Part shown: in pieces, positions 8,310-18,167 of the stretch
Position numbering within the stretch: position 1 is the stretch's first letter
Layout of the letters: every line of letters starts with the position of its first letter
Assembly: GCF_947501905.1 (NCBI RefSeq)
Contig: NZ_CANMXL010000005.1
Span: 62,001-126,000, forward strand
Length of the DNA: 64,000 nt
Direction: 5' to 3'
DNA from: an uncultured Winogradskyella sp.
GTDB lineage: Bacteria > Bacteroidota > Bacteroidia > Flavobacteriales > Flavobacteriaceae
Made by a program: the position numbers and the translations under genes
Notes under the pieces: model-generated
Databases searched by the model: none
What the model was told of the DNA's origin: nothing
Seen by the model: the letters and a program-made list of their open reading frames with translations, nothing else

Positions 8310-9359
8310 CTAGATGATTAACATTGCATCACCATAAGAATAGAATTTATATTTTTCTTTTACTGCTTCTGCATAAGCTTCTTTCATAAAATCATGACCT
8401 GCAAATGCAGAAACCATCATCAATAAAGTTGATTTTGGTGTATGGAAGTTTGTAATCATACAGTTAGCAATACTAAAATCGTATGGCGGGAAAATAAACT
8501 TATTGGTCCAACCCATATAAGGATTCAATGTTCCGCTTGAAGACACAGAACTCTCAATAGTTCGCATTGACGTTGTACCCACAGCACAAATACGTTTCTT
8601 CTTTGCTTGACCATTATTAATAATATCTGCTGCAGCTTGTTTGATTTCAATCTCTTCGCTATCCATTTTATGCTTAGACAAATCTTCAACCTCAACTGGG
8701 TTAAAAGTACCTAAACCAACATGCAATGTTACTTCTGCACGCTCTACACCTTTAATTTCTAAGCGCTTTAATAAATGCTTTGAAAAATGTAAACCAGCTG
8801 TTGGTGCAGCAACTGCACCTTCTCTACTCGCAAAAATCGTTTGATAACGCTCTTCGTCCTCTGGCTCCACTTCTCTTTTGATGTACTTTGGTAATGGTGT
8901 CTCTCCTAGCTCAGTTAATTTTGTTCTAAAATCACTATAAGATCCGTCATATAAAAAACGTAATGTACGGCCTCTAGATGTTGTGTTATCAATGACTTCG
9001 GCTACTAAAGTTTCATCGTCACCAAAATATAATTTGTTTCCAATTCTAATCTTACGTGCTGGGTCTACCAATACATCCCAAAGACGTTGATCTTGATTTA
9101 ATTCTCTTAATAAGAATACTTCAATACGAGCGCCAGTTTTTTCTTTATTACCATAAAGTCTTGCAGGAAACACTTTAGTATTGTTTAAAATCATCACATC
9201 ACCTTCATCAAAATAATCGATAACATCTTTAAACATTTTATGCTCGATTGTTTGGTTTGCTCTGTCTAAAACCATTAAACGCGACTCATCTCTATGCTCA
9301 GCAGGATGCTCGGCTAGTAATTCTTCTGGAAGGTCAAAACTAAAGTGTGATAATTTCAT
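8310..9359 (-). CDS. queA: S-adenosylmethionine:tRNA ribosyltransferase-isomerase
   Basis: QueA transfers and isomerises the ribose of SAM onto 7-aminomethyl-7-deazaguanine in tRNA, the penultimate step of queuosine synthesis. The 349-residue length and the conserved blocks [56 protein letters not shown] and [18 protein letters not shown] identify it. The start ATG at 9359 gives the usual N-terminus [20 protein letters not shown] good promoter lies 27-58 bases upstream and a strong terminator follows, so it is probably its own unit. Confidence 0.97.
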   Translation of the reverse strand: MKLSHFSFDLPEELLAEHPAEHRDESRLMVLDRANQTIEHKMFKDVIDYFDEGDVMILNNTKVFPARLYGNKEKTGARIEVFLLRELNQDQRLWDVLVDPARKIRIGNKLYFGDDETLVAEVIDNTTSRGRTLRFLYDGSYSDFRTKLTELGETPLPKYIKREVEPEDEERYQTIFASREGAVAAPTAGLHFSKHLLKRLEIKGVERAEVTLHVGLGTFNPVEVEDLSKHKMDSEEIEIKQAAADIINNGQAKKKRICAVGTTSMRTIESSVSSSGTLNPYMGWTNKFIFPPYDFSIANCMITNFHTPKSTLLMMVSAFAGHDFMKEAYAEAVKEKYKFYSYGDAMLII

Positions 9360-9385
9360 GTATAACTGTTATTTTTTTGAATTCG

Positions 9386-9417
9386 CAAATATACAATCTC
9401 GAGATAGGGGTTGTCAA
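9386..9417 (-). promoter_or_regulatory. Bacteroidota-type promoter of queA
   Basis: On the - strand TTG (9417-9415) is followed after 21 bases by TATATTTG (9393-9386), matching the known TTG/TAnnTTTG pattern. It is the best complete promoter match in the window. Confidence 0.6.
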
Positions 9418-9429
9418 GTAAACTGGCAA

Positions 9430-10656
9430 TTATTTAATCTGAAAACCAATATGTGTCAAATCTCTCCAAAAATCAGGATAAGATTTAGATACTACATTTG
9501 CCTCTTTGATTAAGATTGAAGTCTTTAAAGCCAATGGCGCAAATGCCATAGCCATACGGTGGTCCTTATAGGTTTCTATTTCAATTTCAGAATTAATGGT
9601 ATCGGAAACATCTAAAACCAAAGAATCATTAGTCACCGAAATATTTGCCCCTAATTTGGACAATTCATTTTGAAGCGCAACTAATCTATCTGTTTCTTTA
9701 ATTTTAAGTGTATGAAGCCCTGTCAAATGACAACTTAACCCTAAACCAAAGGCCGTTACAGAAATGGTTTGCGCAATATCTGGTGCATTACTTAAATCAA
9801 GATTGATTTTGGAGTTTTTATCGACAATTGATGTTTTACTTAGCGTGATATTATTTTCTGAATAAGAAGTCTCTACCCCAAACTGCCTGTATATTTCTCC
9901 TAAAATAGAATCACCTTGAAGCGAGTCTTTTTTATAAGACGATAATTCTATTTTGGCACCTACTTCGCTTAACGCAACAATACTATAAAAATATGATGCT
10001 GAAGACCAATCTGATTCAACAACAAGGGTTTCTGACTTGAGTTTACCTTGCTTTGGTTTTATAGTGATAACATTTCCTTCAAATGAATTTTTTACACCAA
10101 TTTGGTCTAATAAACTCAGTGTCATTTTTATATATGGGACGGATGTAATCTTTCCCTCTAAAATTAGCTCTAGCCCATTTTCTAGACTTGAGGCAATTAA
10201 TAACAATGCCGAAATATATTGACTACTTACATTAGCTTTAAGTCTCACTTTATGTTTAGTCAACTTCATTCCTCTAATTTTTAATGGTGGAAAACCATCG
10301 TTTTCTAAATAAGAAATATCAGCTCCTAAAGCAATTAGTGCATCAACCAAAATGCCTATCGGGCGCTCTTTCATTCTTGCCGAGCCAGTTAAAGTTGTCT
10401 CTCGTCCTTCTTTAATTGAAAAATAAGCTGTTAAAAAACGCATGGCAGTACCTGCATGATGTATGTCTACTAACTGTTCATCTGACGCTAAGGCTTTTTT
10501 CATTAAACTAGAATCATCAGAATTGGACAAATTCTCAATCTTAATATTAGGGTAAAGTGCTTGAAGAATCAGCAATCTATTGGCCTCACTCTTTGAGCCC
10601 GTTATTGCAATCTTTGATAATGCTTTTGTATACGTTTTTTGTAAATGTAATGTCAT
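9430..10656 (-). CDS. aroA: 3-phosphoshikimate 1-carboxyvinyltransferase (EPSP synthase)
   Basis: AroA joins phosphoenolpyruvate to shikimate 3-phosphate, the sixth step of the shikimate pathway. At 408 residues it is slightly short but shows the family blocks: ITGSKSEANRLLILQAL at the N-terminus, HHAGTAMRFLTAYFS, GSARMKERPIGILVDAL, SSQYISALLLIA, DWSSASYFYSIVALSE, LKIKETDRLVALQNEL and YKDHRMAMAFAPLAL. It follows the MazG-like gene by 33 bases, across a small terminator hairpin. It is not part of the aromatic operon at 17-21 kb. Confidence 0.95.
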   Translation of the reverse strand: MTLHLQKTYTKALSKIAITGSKSEANRLLILQALYPNIKIENLSNSDDSSLMKKALASDEQLVDIHHAGTAMRFLTAYFSIKEGRETTLTGSARMKERPIGILVDALIALGADISYLENDGFPPLKIRGMKLTKHKVRLKANVSSQYISALLLIASSLENGLELILEGKITSVPYIKMTLSLLDQIGVKNSFEGNVITIKPKQGKLKSETLVVESDWSSASYFYSIVALSEVGAKIELSSYKKDSLQGDSILGEIYRQFGVETSYSENNITLSKTSIVDKNSKINLDLSNAPDIAQTISVTAFGLGLSCHLTGLHTLKIKETDRLVALQNELSKLGANISVTNDSLVLDVSDTINSEIEIETYKDHRMAMAFAPLALKTSILIKEANVVSKSYPDFWRDLTHIGFQIK

Positions 10657-10683
10657 ATAAAATAAACTCCCGCCGAAGCGGGA
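10655..10683 (-). terminator. Short hairpin with UUCG tetraloop after the MazG-like gene
   Basis: On the - strand TCCCGC, loop TTCG, GCGGGA (10683-10668) forms a 6-bp GC-rich stem with the very stable C(UUCG)G loop, followed by the T-rich GTTTATTTTATA. It would trim or partly stop transcription before aroA. Confidence 0.65.
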
Positions 10684-10689
10684 ACAAAT

Positions 10690-11016
10690 TTACTTTAATT
10701 TCTCGTTATTGTGATGCCTATCGTGATCGCGTTTGGCCTTTTTATCCATCTTTTTATCAAAAGCTGATTGCAAATCGATACCAGTTTGGTTTGCCAAGCA
10801 TAAAACAACAAAAACCACATCAGCTAACTCTTCGCCAAGATCTTTGTCTTTATCACTCTCTTTTTCGCTCTGCTCTCCATAGCGTCTTGCTATGATACGT
10901 GCTACCTCTCCAACTTCCTCTGTAAGTTGCGCCATGTTTGTTAGCTCGTTAAAGTACCTAACACCATGTTCTTTTATCCAACTATCTACTGCTTTTTGAG
11001 CGTCTTTAATATTCAT
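10690..11016 (-). CDS. MazG-like nucleotide pyrophosphohydrolase
   Basis: A 108-residue all-alpha NTP pyrophosphohydrolase. The metal-binding pattern EEVGEVARIIARRYGE ... DLGEELADVVFVVLCLANQTGID is the E-x2-E ... E-x2-D signature of the MazG/dUTPase superfamily. Enzymes of this size remove aberrant or excess nucleoside triphosphates, but the exact substrate cannot be told. It is three bases downstream of a DUF3857 protein gene, so it is co-transcribed with unrelated functions. Confidence 0.85.
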   Translation of the reverse strand: MNIKDAQKAVDSWIKEHGVRYFNELTNMAQLTEEVGEVARIIARRYGEQSEKESDKDKDLGEELADVVFVVLCLANQTGIDLQSAFDKKMDKKAKRDHDRHHNNEKLK

Positions 11017-11019
11017 AAT

Positions 11020-13032
11020 CTATAGTTTTGAAAGCACTATTTGCTCTGCTTGCTTCTCAACAACCTTACCATAAAACTCTTTAAATACAGAGTAATCTGA
11101 AGAATCTATAATTGGGGATTTTAAATCAAACTCCGTACTTAATTGTATAAAGTTACCATTTTGCTTAGCTACAAACGTATACTTTACGGCACCTTCTTTA
11201 AATTCCATAACTTCACTTTTAGGCAAAGCTTCTACTTTGTAGCCCTGAGGTAACATAATATTAACTTTATACTTGTCCTTAAGTGGCATTTTAAAATCTA
11301 TAGGATATTTTCGTTCATCTAACTTAAAAGGATTCTCTTTTTCTGCCATAAACAATAATGGGCTAAAATATAGTTTACCACCAATATCATCAACAGCATC
11401 ATTAAGATTGTAATTGTATGAAATTGAGAAAGCTCCATTATCCTTTACATCCATTTGCGTTTCAGAAATCTCTATAGCGCCTTTATTTTTTTCCAATAAC
11501 TTTAATTGGTCATCTTTACTTAAACCAATATATTCTTTTTTGTATCGAAGTGCTAAGTTAGAGGTAATCATTTGTCTTACTTTGCCTGTAATACTTAAAT
11601 CTTCTTCTAATTTGACATTTAGAGAGGTAGATTCTTGAGATTGTTTACTTGGCATTAAAGACACCCAACTAGAAGAGCCATCATCTTTAATTAATCGTCC
11701 TTGCCAATTAAGAGCCCGCTCCGGAAGCACATTTAATAAACCGTATCTCTCAGTAGCGTCAATTAAAACATATTGTCCTTGGTTCTCTACCATACAGATG
11801 ACATAATTAAACCCTTTTCTTGTAGGATAAAGTGGAATACCATTATTCTTGGTACTCACCAATACAGGGTTTGCATCAACACCTTGCGACTTAAGCATTG
11901 CAATAAGCAACAAATTTATATCCGCTACGTTGCCTTCTCCTTCTTTATAGGCATCTTTAGTGCCTTTGTATGCCGAAACACCATAATAGCCATTCCATTT
12001 AACTTTAGTCTTGACATAATTAGATAATAATGCTGCTTTATGGAATGGATCATCTATACCTGCGTTAATAGATGCAATGTCATCTTCAAAAAAATTAGTT
12101 CTCTTTATTTGGTCACCAAAACTAGGGCGCTTATAAATAGTCTTGGATACTTTTTCCCATGAAGAAGAGAATGATTTTTCTGGAGCTCCAAATTCATTAA
12201 GAAAAGCTACTAATTCAAAGCTCATCTTTGAGGTATAATTATCCATATTTCCAGCAAATGCTTCTTCTTTTATTGCCGGTACATTTACATCAGACAGAGT
12301 GATTATATCTTCAAAATAATCATCTTTTGTTTTAGTTATTGCTGCTCGAGTCCATCTCACATCTGAGCCATTAGAACTTGTCGTTGTATATGACTTTTTT
12401 TCTCTACTCAATTTTGATTTAGGAAAATAAAATGCATTTGGGTTGCTTAATCTGTTGTATTTAAAAAACTGTGGTGTCGCAACTCTTATCTTAAGTGTAT
12501 TAATAGGAATACTTTTTTGTAATTGAACATCATCTATTTGATAAAATGGAGATGCGATAGTGTAAATATATTCTATAACACATCCATCTTGTACATTAGG
12601 CATAGTTAACGTATTAATTTCTGTAAAGTCATTATATTCTTCTTCAAAAATACCATCTTTTCTAAGCTTATCTTTATTAACCTTACCTCCTTCAAGATTA
12701 TAAGTATATCCTTTTATATTTGTGACATTTTCTTTTGAAGCTCCAGAACTTCCCTTATATAAATAGATTTTTTTTGTCGCCCAATCGTAACCTTCTTTAT
12801 TATATATTTTTATACGTTCATGTACTTCTCGCTTTTGAGTAAAACCATTAGACTGTGAGAATGTGAACGAAATAATTTCGCTTTTGAATAAAACAGCAGC
12901 ATTAGCAGAAGAATCTATAGTATGTACTTTTTCTTGTAATTCCTCTTTTGAAACTTTGCCAAATTTAAAGTCTTGAGCTTTTGCATTAAATACAAATGCA
13001 ACTAAAGCGATAAGTGTTAAAAGTTTTTTCAT
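11020..13032 (-). CDS. Exported DUF3857/transglutaminase-like protein lacking the catalytic Cys and His
   Basis: A 670-residue exported protein (signal peptide ending NAKAQ, about residue 20). It has an N-terminal DUF3857 beta-rich domain, a transglutaminase-like core near 330-430 and a C-terminal beta-sandwich domain. In the core the active cysteine site reads GNVADINLLLIAML with Val369 where the paralogue next door has Cys, and the histidine site reads GFNYVICMVE with Asn409. It is therefore probably not an active peptidase or transglutaminase and may bind peptide or serve as a scaffold. It is 27 bases downstream of that paralogue, in the same operon. The function of this flavobacterial family is not known to me. 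Confidence 0.8.
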   Translation of the reverse strand: MKKLLTLIALVAFVFNAKAQDFKFGKVSKEELQEKVHTIDSSANAAVLFKSEIISFTFSQSNGFTQKREVHERIKIYNKEGYDWATKKIYLYKGSSGASKENVTNIKGYTYNLEGGKVNKDKLRKDGIFEEEYNDFTEINTLTMPNVQDGCVIEYIYTIASPFYQIDDVQLQKSIPINTLKIRVATPQFFKYNRLSNPNAFYFPKSKLSREKKSYTTTSSNGSDVRWTRAAITKTKDDYFEDIITLSDVNVPAIKEEAFAGNMDNYTSKMSFELVAFLNEFGAPEKSFSSSWEKVSKTIYKRPSFGDQIKRTNFFEDDIASINAGIDDPFHKAALLSNYVKTKVKWNGYYGVSAYKGTKDAYKEGEGNVADINLLLIAMLKSQGVDANPVLVSTKNNGIPLYPTRKGFNYVICMVENQGQYVLIDATERYGLLNVLPERALNWQGRLIKDDGSSSWVSLMPSKQSQESTSLNVKLEEDLSITGKVRQMITSNLALRYKKEYIGLSKDDQLKLLEKNKGAIEISETQMDVKDNGAFSISYNYNLNDAVDDIGGKLYFSPLLFMAEKENPFKLDERKYPIDFKMPLKDKYKVNIMLPQGYKVEALPKSEVMEFKEGAVKYTFVAKQNGNFIQLSTEFDLKSPIIDSSDYSVFKEFYGKVVEKQAEQIVLSKL

Positions 13033-13059
13033 TTTTTGAAAGATTATATGGATTGGAAT

Positions 13060-14964
13060 TTAATTAACTTTAAGTACAATTTTAGTTTTATCGAGTTTTA
13101 CAATCTGCTTTTTAAAATCTCTAAAAGCACTGTAATCTTCTTTACTATAATTGCCTTTATTCATTATGTGAGTTCTTGAATATTTTAATTTACTGCTATC
13201 AATCTGCTCTATTTTGTATTCGTAAAAACCAAATTTAGATTCTACTTTTTCACCTTCTCCCATAGCTTCAACAACTATTCCTTCTGGTAAATCAATGATA
13301 AATTCATCTACATCTTTGTAAGCACGTTGGAGTTTAAAATCTAAGTTTCGCTTTTCGTATCTCGGCGGAATATTTGTCATTCTATTAAACATATTGGGCA
13401 TTAAGATTAATCGATTACCACTTTTTGACGCATAATTAGACGCTTTTAAAGCTATCGTTTCTTTAAGAACCACTCCATTCTTATCATTATTAATGTCAAT
13501 TGACAATACTTCTAAGTTATTAATATTGTCCCAATACTCTTTATAGTTTAATTTTTGGTCTCTCAAAGATTGATTAACAACATGTTCGTGCAAACTATAT
13601 TGATATCCAGTAGTTTTTACTTCTACTTGAGCAGATATATCGCCAGTTGCGGTTATGTTAATATTTGCAGTTGTTATTTGCTGACTATCCTCAGCGTTAT
13701 AAACTTTGGTATGCGTTATTTTTCCGCCTTCAGGTGTTACTAAAAGTACATCTCTATCATCAGTAAAACCTGCAGTAAAACCAAAAGGATTGGTTTGACT
13801 TGTACATTCCAAGAAGATATTTTCTTCATTATGTGGCACACATAAAATAACGTGATTCCCTTCAGTTACCGAAAACTCACTATCTATACTCTTTATATCG
13901 TTATCTCCCCAAACCACAGTGTAATATGAAGGTACTCCAACCGCTTCTAAAAGTGCTTTTGTATAATTAGTTAAACCTTTACAGTCAGAATATCCTAATT
14001 TATCTACATCCATTGCATCCATAGGTTTCCACCCGCCAATACCTACTTGCACACTTATATATCTAGTTTTGTCTTGCATGTATTGGTATACTTGCTTTGC
14101 TTTTTCTAGATTATCGGTTGTATTTGCTGTCAAAGCTTTCACCTCATCAATAGCAGATTGTGGTATTGCATCTGTTCCAGTAATTAATTTGTTATACATC
14201 CATTTTCCAAAGTCTTCCCAATTATTGTTTTCACCTTTAACGCCTTCCATATTAAAAGTGCTTAATGCAGATTTTAAGCTAGGCACAATATTAGAAATCC
14301 CAGGATTGTATGCTTCGTACTTAATACCGCTTAGATTTTCAGCTTTTACATGAATATCAGATAAGGCTTCTATATTGTAAGTGTCAAAATTCTCTGATTT
14401 TGTTCTGATTTTTACATCGGAATTATTGATGATTTTGTATTCCGAATTTTCAACAGATACATAATAATCATCAATAGGACGCCATTGCGGAACAAAAGCT
14501 GTACTCTTCATTTGCACTTCTGAGACATATTCAATGGTATAAGGGTACTTGACAGGCGTATAGCTCAAATATTTTACACGACTGTCTGAATATAAAGTAC
14601 CACCACTAACTGCGCTTTGGTCCGAAAAATCTCTAAGCTTAAATTTTTTAATCTCTTCGCCAGATTCGTTATAAATCCGAGCTTCCATTTTCTTAATCTT
14701 AGTGTTACCATCATAGCCTTCAAAGGCATTTTGATGGCGATTACCATATTCATTGAACACAGTTACAATACGTTTTGTAGTAATATACATATCGTCAAAA
14801 TCATTGATTTCAACAATTTGCTTATCAAACCTCACAACTGCATTGGCTTTAATTTTTAGACTTATTGGTATTGTACTAGCTTTATAATCTATGTCTGACT
14901 GGGAGGAGGAAACTGCAAACAAAAGAGAAAAGACACAGACTAAGAGTGCTTTTATATACTTCAT
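13060..14964 (-). CDS. Exported DUF3857/transglutaminase-like protein with intact active site
   Basis: A 634-residue exported protein with a signal peptide of about 22 residues (LLFAVSSSQ), an N-terminal DUF3857 domain, and a transglutaminase-like core at about 290-400. The core carries Cys328 in GYSDCKGLTNYTKALL, His371 in EGNHVILCVP and an acidic residue in FLECTS, so the catalytic triad seems complete. Such domains act as cysteine peptidases or cross-linking enzymes in the periplasm; the substrate is unknown. The adjacent downstream gene is a paralogue with a broken triad, which suggests the two act together. Confidence 0.8.
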   Translation of the reverse strand: MKYIKALLVCVFSLLFAVSSSQSDIDYKASTIPISLKIKANAVVRFDKQIVEINDFDDMYITTKRIVTVFNEYGNRHQNAFEGYDGNTKIKKMEARIYNESGEEIKKFKLRDFSDQSAVSGGTLYSDSRVKYLSYTPVKYPYTIEYVSEVQMKSTAFVPQWRPIDDYYVSVENSEYKIINNSDVKIRTKSENFDTYNIEALSDIHVKAENLSGIKYEAYNPGISNIVPSLKSALSTFNMEGVKGENNNWEDFGKWMYNKLITGTDAIPQSAIDEVKALTANTTDNLEKAKQVYQYMQDKTRYISVQVGIGGWKPMDAMDVDKLGYSDCKGLTNYTKALLEAVGVPSYYTVVWGDNDIKSIDSEFSVTEGNHVILCVPHNEENIFLECTSQTNPFGFTAGFTDDRDVLLVTPEGGKITHTKVYNAEDSQQITTANINITATGDISAQVEVKTTGYQYSLHEHVVNQSLRDQKLNYKEYWDNINNLEVLSIDINNDKNGVVLKETIALKASNYASKSGNRLILMPNMFNRMTNIPPRYEKRNLDFKLQRAYKDVDEFIIDLPEGIVVEAMGEGEKVESKFGFYEYKIEQIDSSKLKYSRTHIMNKGNYSKEDYSAFRDFKKQIVKLDKTKIVLKVN

Positions 14965-15034
14965 TTAAAACATAATTGGAGAACAATATACCAATTGAAA
15001 AGTAATAAATCAATAGGTCAATGTAAATTTATTC

Positions 15035-15487
15035 TTACACTTTATCTTTACTATCTATTATAATGGTAACTGGTCCGTCATTAAGCAGTTTAACCTTCAT
15101 ATCCGCACCAAACTCTCCAGATTGGACAGATTGACCAAGACTGTTTTGTAATGTTGCTATGAAATTTTCATATAACGGAATTGCCACATCAGGTTTTGCA
15201 GCCTTAATATAACTAGGGCGATTGCCTTTTCTTGTACTTGCGTGGAGTGTAAATTGACTCACTACTATTACATCTCCTTTAGTGTCTTGAATAGATTTAT
15301 TCATCACCTTATTTTCATCAGGAAAAACACGAAGCCCAATAAGTTTGCGACATAACCAATCAATATCTTCTTGCGTATCTTCTTCAACAATACCCAGAAG
15401 CACCAACATACCATTACTAATGGATGCCACTATTTTTTTATTTATTGTTACTGAAGCTTCTGAAACACGTTGAACAACTACTTTCAT
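15035..15487 (-). CDS. dtd: D-aminoacyl-tRNA deacylase
   Basis: Dtd removes D-amino acids wrongly attached to tRNA. The 150-residue length, the N-terminus MKVVVQRVSEASVTI, the catalytic block VVSQFTLHAST and the C-terminal NDGPVTIIIDS are diagnostic. It begins three bases after the end of rsgA, so the two are translated from one message. Confidence 0.96.
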   Translation of the reverse strand: MKVVVQRVSEASVTINKKIVASISNGMLVLLGIVEEDTQEDIDWLCRKLIGLRVFPDENKVMNKSIQDTKGDVIVVSQFTLHASTRKGNRPSYIKAAKPDVAIPLYENFIATLQNSLGQSVQSGEFGADMKVKLLNDGPVTIIIDSKDKV

Positions 15488-15490
15488 AAT

Positions 15491-16441
15491 TTAATTCTCT
15501 TCCCAATTATCTGTTCTATAATGTTCGTCCTCTCCTTCTAAAATTTGAAGATAACTCCTATAACGTGAATATGAAATTTCATCATTTTCTAAAGCAGCTT
15601 TAACTGCACATTTTGGCTCTTTAAGGTGTAGACAATTATTAAATTTACAATCTTGCTTAAGTGCAAAAAACTCCGGAAAATAATCTCCTATTTCTTCTTT
15701 TTCCATATCCACAACGCCAAAGCCTTTGATACCTGGTGTGTCAATAATTTTGGCATCGAAACTTAAATCAAACATCTCTGCAAAAGTAGTTGTATGTTGT
15801 CCTTGCATATGCTGGTTCGATATCTCTTTTGTCCTTAAATCTAAAGAGGGTTCAATAGCATTAACCAAAGTAGACTTACCAACTCCTGAATGTCCGGCAA
15901 ACATACTCACTTTACCTTCCATCAGTGTCTTTACTTTATCTACATTCTTTCCTGTAGCAGCAGATATTCCTATACACTCGTATCCAATCTTTCTATATAT
16001 GCTTGCTAAATATTTCACTTCTAAAATAGTCTCTTCATCATAAGCATCAATCTTATTAAATAGTAAGACAGTTTTTATGCTATAAGCTTCCGCAGTGACT
16101 AAAAAGCGATCTATAAAACTGGTAAATGTTGGTGGATTATTTATGGTAACCAACAAAAACACTTGATCTACATTAGAAGCTATTATGTGCGTTTGTTTTG
16201 AAAGGTTTACAGATTTTCTAACAATATAATTTTTTCGCTCTTCGATGCGCTTAATAACACCCGTTTCTGTATTATTCTTAGTTTCTACATCAAACTCAAC
16301 AATATCTCCAACAGCAATTGGGTTGGTGCTTTTTATACCTTGTATTCGGAATTTACCCTTAATACGGCACTCATAAAACTTCCCGTTAGGTGTTTTTACG
16401 GTGTACCAGCTTCCTGTTGATTTGTATACTGTTCCTGTCAT
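15491..16441 (-). CDS. rsgA: Small ribosomal subunit biogenesis GTPase RsgA
   Basis: RsgA is a circularly permuted GTPase that checks late maturation of the 30S subunit. The N-terminal OB domain (TGTVYKSTGSWYTVKTPNGKFY) is followed by G4 (LLFNKIDAYDEE), G1 (FAGHSGVGKSTLVN), G3 (DTPGIKGFG) and a C-terminal zinc finger (CKFNNCLHLKEPKCAVK). I use the ATG at 16441 (316 residues). The upstream extension to 16510 encodes an unlikely hydrophobic stretch that is not part of the family. It starts the run rsgA-dtd-DUF3857-DUF3857-MazG-aroA. Confidence 0.95.
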   Translation of the reverse strand: MTGTVYKSTGSWYTVKTPNGKFYECRIKGKFRIQGIKSTNPIAVGDIVEFDVETKNNTETGVIKRIEERKNYIVRKSVNLSKQTHIIASNVDQVFLLVTINNPPTFTSFIDRFLVTAEAYSIKTVLLFNKIDAYDEETILEVKYLASIYRKIGYECIGISAATGKNVDKVKTLMEGKVSMFAGHSGVGKSTLVNAIEPSLDLRTKEISNQHMQGQHTTTFAEMFDLSFDAKIIDTPGIKGFGVVDMEKEEIGDYFPEFFALKQDCKFNNCLHLKEPKCAVKAALENDEISYSRYRSYLQILEGEDEHYRTDNWEEN

Positions 16442-16522
16442 TGAGTAATTAATAATAACAAAGTAACAACTTTTAACTAAAAAAGAGTTTACTTTAATCC
16501 CATAAAACAAAAACCAACAAAC

Positions 16523-17017
16523 ATGAAAAAAAATTATTTATTTATTGCAGCTATCGCAGTAGGGCTCGTTTCATTTTCTTTTATTAGTAACGAGAATTCT
16601 AATGAAGAAAAAGCAGTAGCTCAAGTAGAGTACAAAGTCGTTACAGTTGTAGAATCTATTGTTCCAAATGGTTTGGGGCGATCTAGAATGATTTCAGCTA
16701 ACGAAACCAAAGATTATAAAGAATATACCACTACTAGATCTGGAGACAAGGATAAAGACGAAAAAAACAAATCTAAAAGAGGTGACATACGTATAAAGGA
16801 TTATGAAGAAACCAAGCTATTAAACTTTTATAACTTAGGTGGAATTCGCTTTCAAAATATTGCTGCAAATGATGCAATTATGACTTCTAAAATTAACAGT
16901 ATGATATCTGAAGGTTGGGAAATAGCTTTTATAAACACTGGTGTTGAGAGTGTCGGTGGAAAAGGAGATAATAAGGGTATTTTTATTACTCGCTATACAT
17001 TTAAGAGAAGTCTTTAA
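16523..17017 (+). CDS. Exported hypothetical protein
   Basis: A 164-residue protein with a signal-like N-terminus (NYLFIAAIAVGLVSFSFI). The mature part begins with YKVVTVVES, has a charged linker (RSGDKDKDEKNKSKRGD), and ends with the compact segment NSMISEGWEIAFINTGVES ... GIFITRYTFKRS. The pairing of YKVV at the start with an EGWEIAFIN turn resembles DUF4177-type small proteins, but this is weak. It is divergent from rsgA and ends at a strong bidirectional terminator. Confidence 0.65.
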   Translation: MKKNYLFIAAIAVGLVSFSFISNENSNEEKAVAQVEYKVVTVVESIVPNGLGRSRMISANETKDYKEYTTTRSGDKDKDEKNKSKRGDIRIKDYEETKLLNFYNLGGIRFQNIAANDAIMTSKINSMISEGWEIAFINTGVESVGGKGDNKGIFITRYTFKRSL

Positions 17018-17038
17018 TTTTACTTTATATATCTACAA

Positions 17039-17067
17039 AAAAGGCTCGCAAATTGCGAGCCTTTTTT
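17039..17067. terminator. Bidirectional intrinsic terminator
   Basis: GGCTCGC (17043-17049), loop AAATT, GCGAGCC (17055-17061), with five A on the left and six T on the right. It closes both the + strand hypothetical gene and the - strand aromatic operon. Confidence 0.92.
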
Positions 17068-18148
17068 AATTATTGATAATCTTTTCTTGATGGTTGATAG
17101 ATTCTTGATGAATGGCTTTAAATACGCGAAGTATAAATTCTTCACTTAGATTTTTCTCCTCACCTTGAAGAATCATTTTTCCTAAAATCTCATTCCAACG
17201 TTTAGATTGTAATACAGCTACGTTATGGTCTTTTTTAAGTTGGCCAATAGCGTCAGCAATATTCATACGCTTACCAAGCATTTCAATTAACTGATGATCT
17301 ACCACATCGATTTGTGTTCTTAACGTGTTAATATTATTTCTAAACTCCGCTGCCTCGCCAATCTCTTTACGAATGCGTAAATCTTCAGTATACTTTACTA
17401 AAGTTTCTGGCGTAATCTGTTGTGCAGCATCACTCCAAGCTTTATCTGGATTGTGATGCGTTTCTATCATTAAGCCATCGTAATTTAAATCTAATGCTGT
17501 CTGACTTAATTCGAAAATGATATCACGTCGCCCAGCAATATGTGATGGGTCTAAGATTAGTGGTAAATCTGGAAAACGGTTCTGCAAATCGACTGCAATC
17601 TGCCATTCTGGGTTATTACGATATCTCGTTTTTTCATACGTAGAAAATCCTCTATGAATGACACCCAAATTCTTTACATCAGCCGTGTAAAAACGTTCTA
17701 CTGCACCTAACCATAACGCCAAATCTGGGTTTACTGGATTTTTAATCAGTACCGTTTTATCTGTCCCTTTTAAAGCATCTGCAATATCTTGAACAATAAA
17801 TGGGCTTACAGTCGTACGAGCACCAATCCAAAGGATATCTATATCATGTTTTAAAGCCAAATCTACATGGTTAGCATTTGCAACTTCAGTTGTTGTCAAC
17901 AAGCCTGTTTCTTCTTTTGCGCGTTGCATCCATTTAAGTCCAAGTGCTCCAACACCTTCAAAATTTCCTGGTCGTGTTCGAGGTTTCCATATACCTGCCC
18001 TAAAAACAGTCGCATCACTATCTTTTAATTGGTGTGCTATTTTTAACACTTGCTCCTCAGTTTCAGCACTACACGGCCCAGCAATAACTAATGGATGTTC
18101 TAACCCAAAGGCATCCAACCAATTTCTTAGTTCCTTTTTATTTTCCAT
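17066..18148 (-). CDS. Bifunctional DAHP synthase / chorismate mutase
   Basis: Residues about 10-255 are a 3-deoxy-D-arabino-heptulosonate 7-phosphate synthase of the KDO8P-synthase-like type (HPLVIAGPCSAETEEQ, FRAGIWKPRTRPGNFEGVG, ILWIGARTTVSPF, LIKNPVNPDL, PLILDPSHIAGRRD, DGLMIETHHNPDKAWSDA). Residues about 262-355 form an all-helical AroQ-type chorismate mutase (EFRNNINTLRTQIDVVDHQLIEMLGKRMNIADAIGQ ... NVAVLQSKRW). One protein thus controls entry into the shikimate pathway and the branch toward Phe and Tyr. It is the last gene of the attenuated aromatic operon, 19 bases after tyrA. PheA in this operon has no mutase domain, so this supplies it. Confidence 0.93.
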   Translation of the reverse strand: MENKKELRNWLDAFGLEHPLVIAGPCSAETEEQVLKIAHQLKDSDATVFRAGIWKPRTRPGNFEGVGALGLKWMQRAKEETGLLTTTEVANANHVDLALKHDIDILWIGARTTVSPFIVQDIADALKGTDKTVLIKNPVNPDLALWLGAVERFYTADVKNLGVIHRGFSTYEKTRYRNNPEWQIAVDLQNRFPDLPLILDPSHIAGRRDIIFELSQTALDLNYDGLMIETHHNPDKAWSDAAQQITPETLVKYTEDLRIRKEIGEAAEFRNNINTLRTQIDVVDHQLIEMLGKRMNIADAIGQLKKDHNVAVLQSKRWNEILGKMILQGEEKNLSEEFILRVFKAIHQESINHQEKIINN

Positions 18149-18167
18149 ATTTTCTTTTTCTTATTCT

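Noticed and set aside
16442..16510. Longer N-terminus for rsgA
   Set aside because: The extra 23 residues are hydrophobic and not part of the family. The internal ATG gives the conserved TGTVYKS start.
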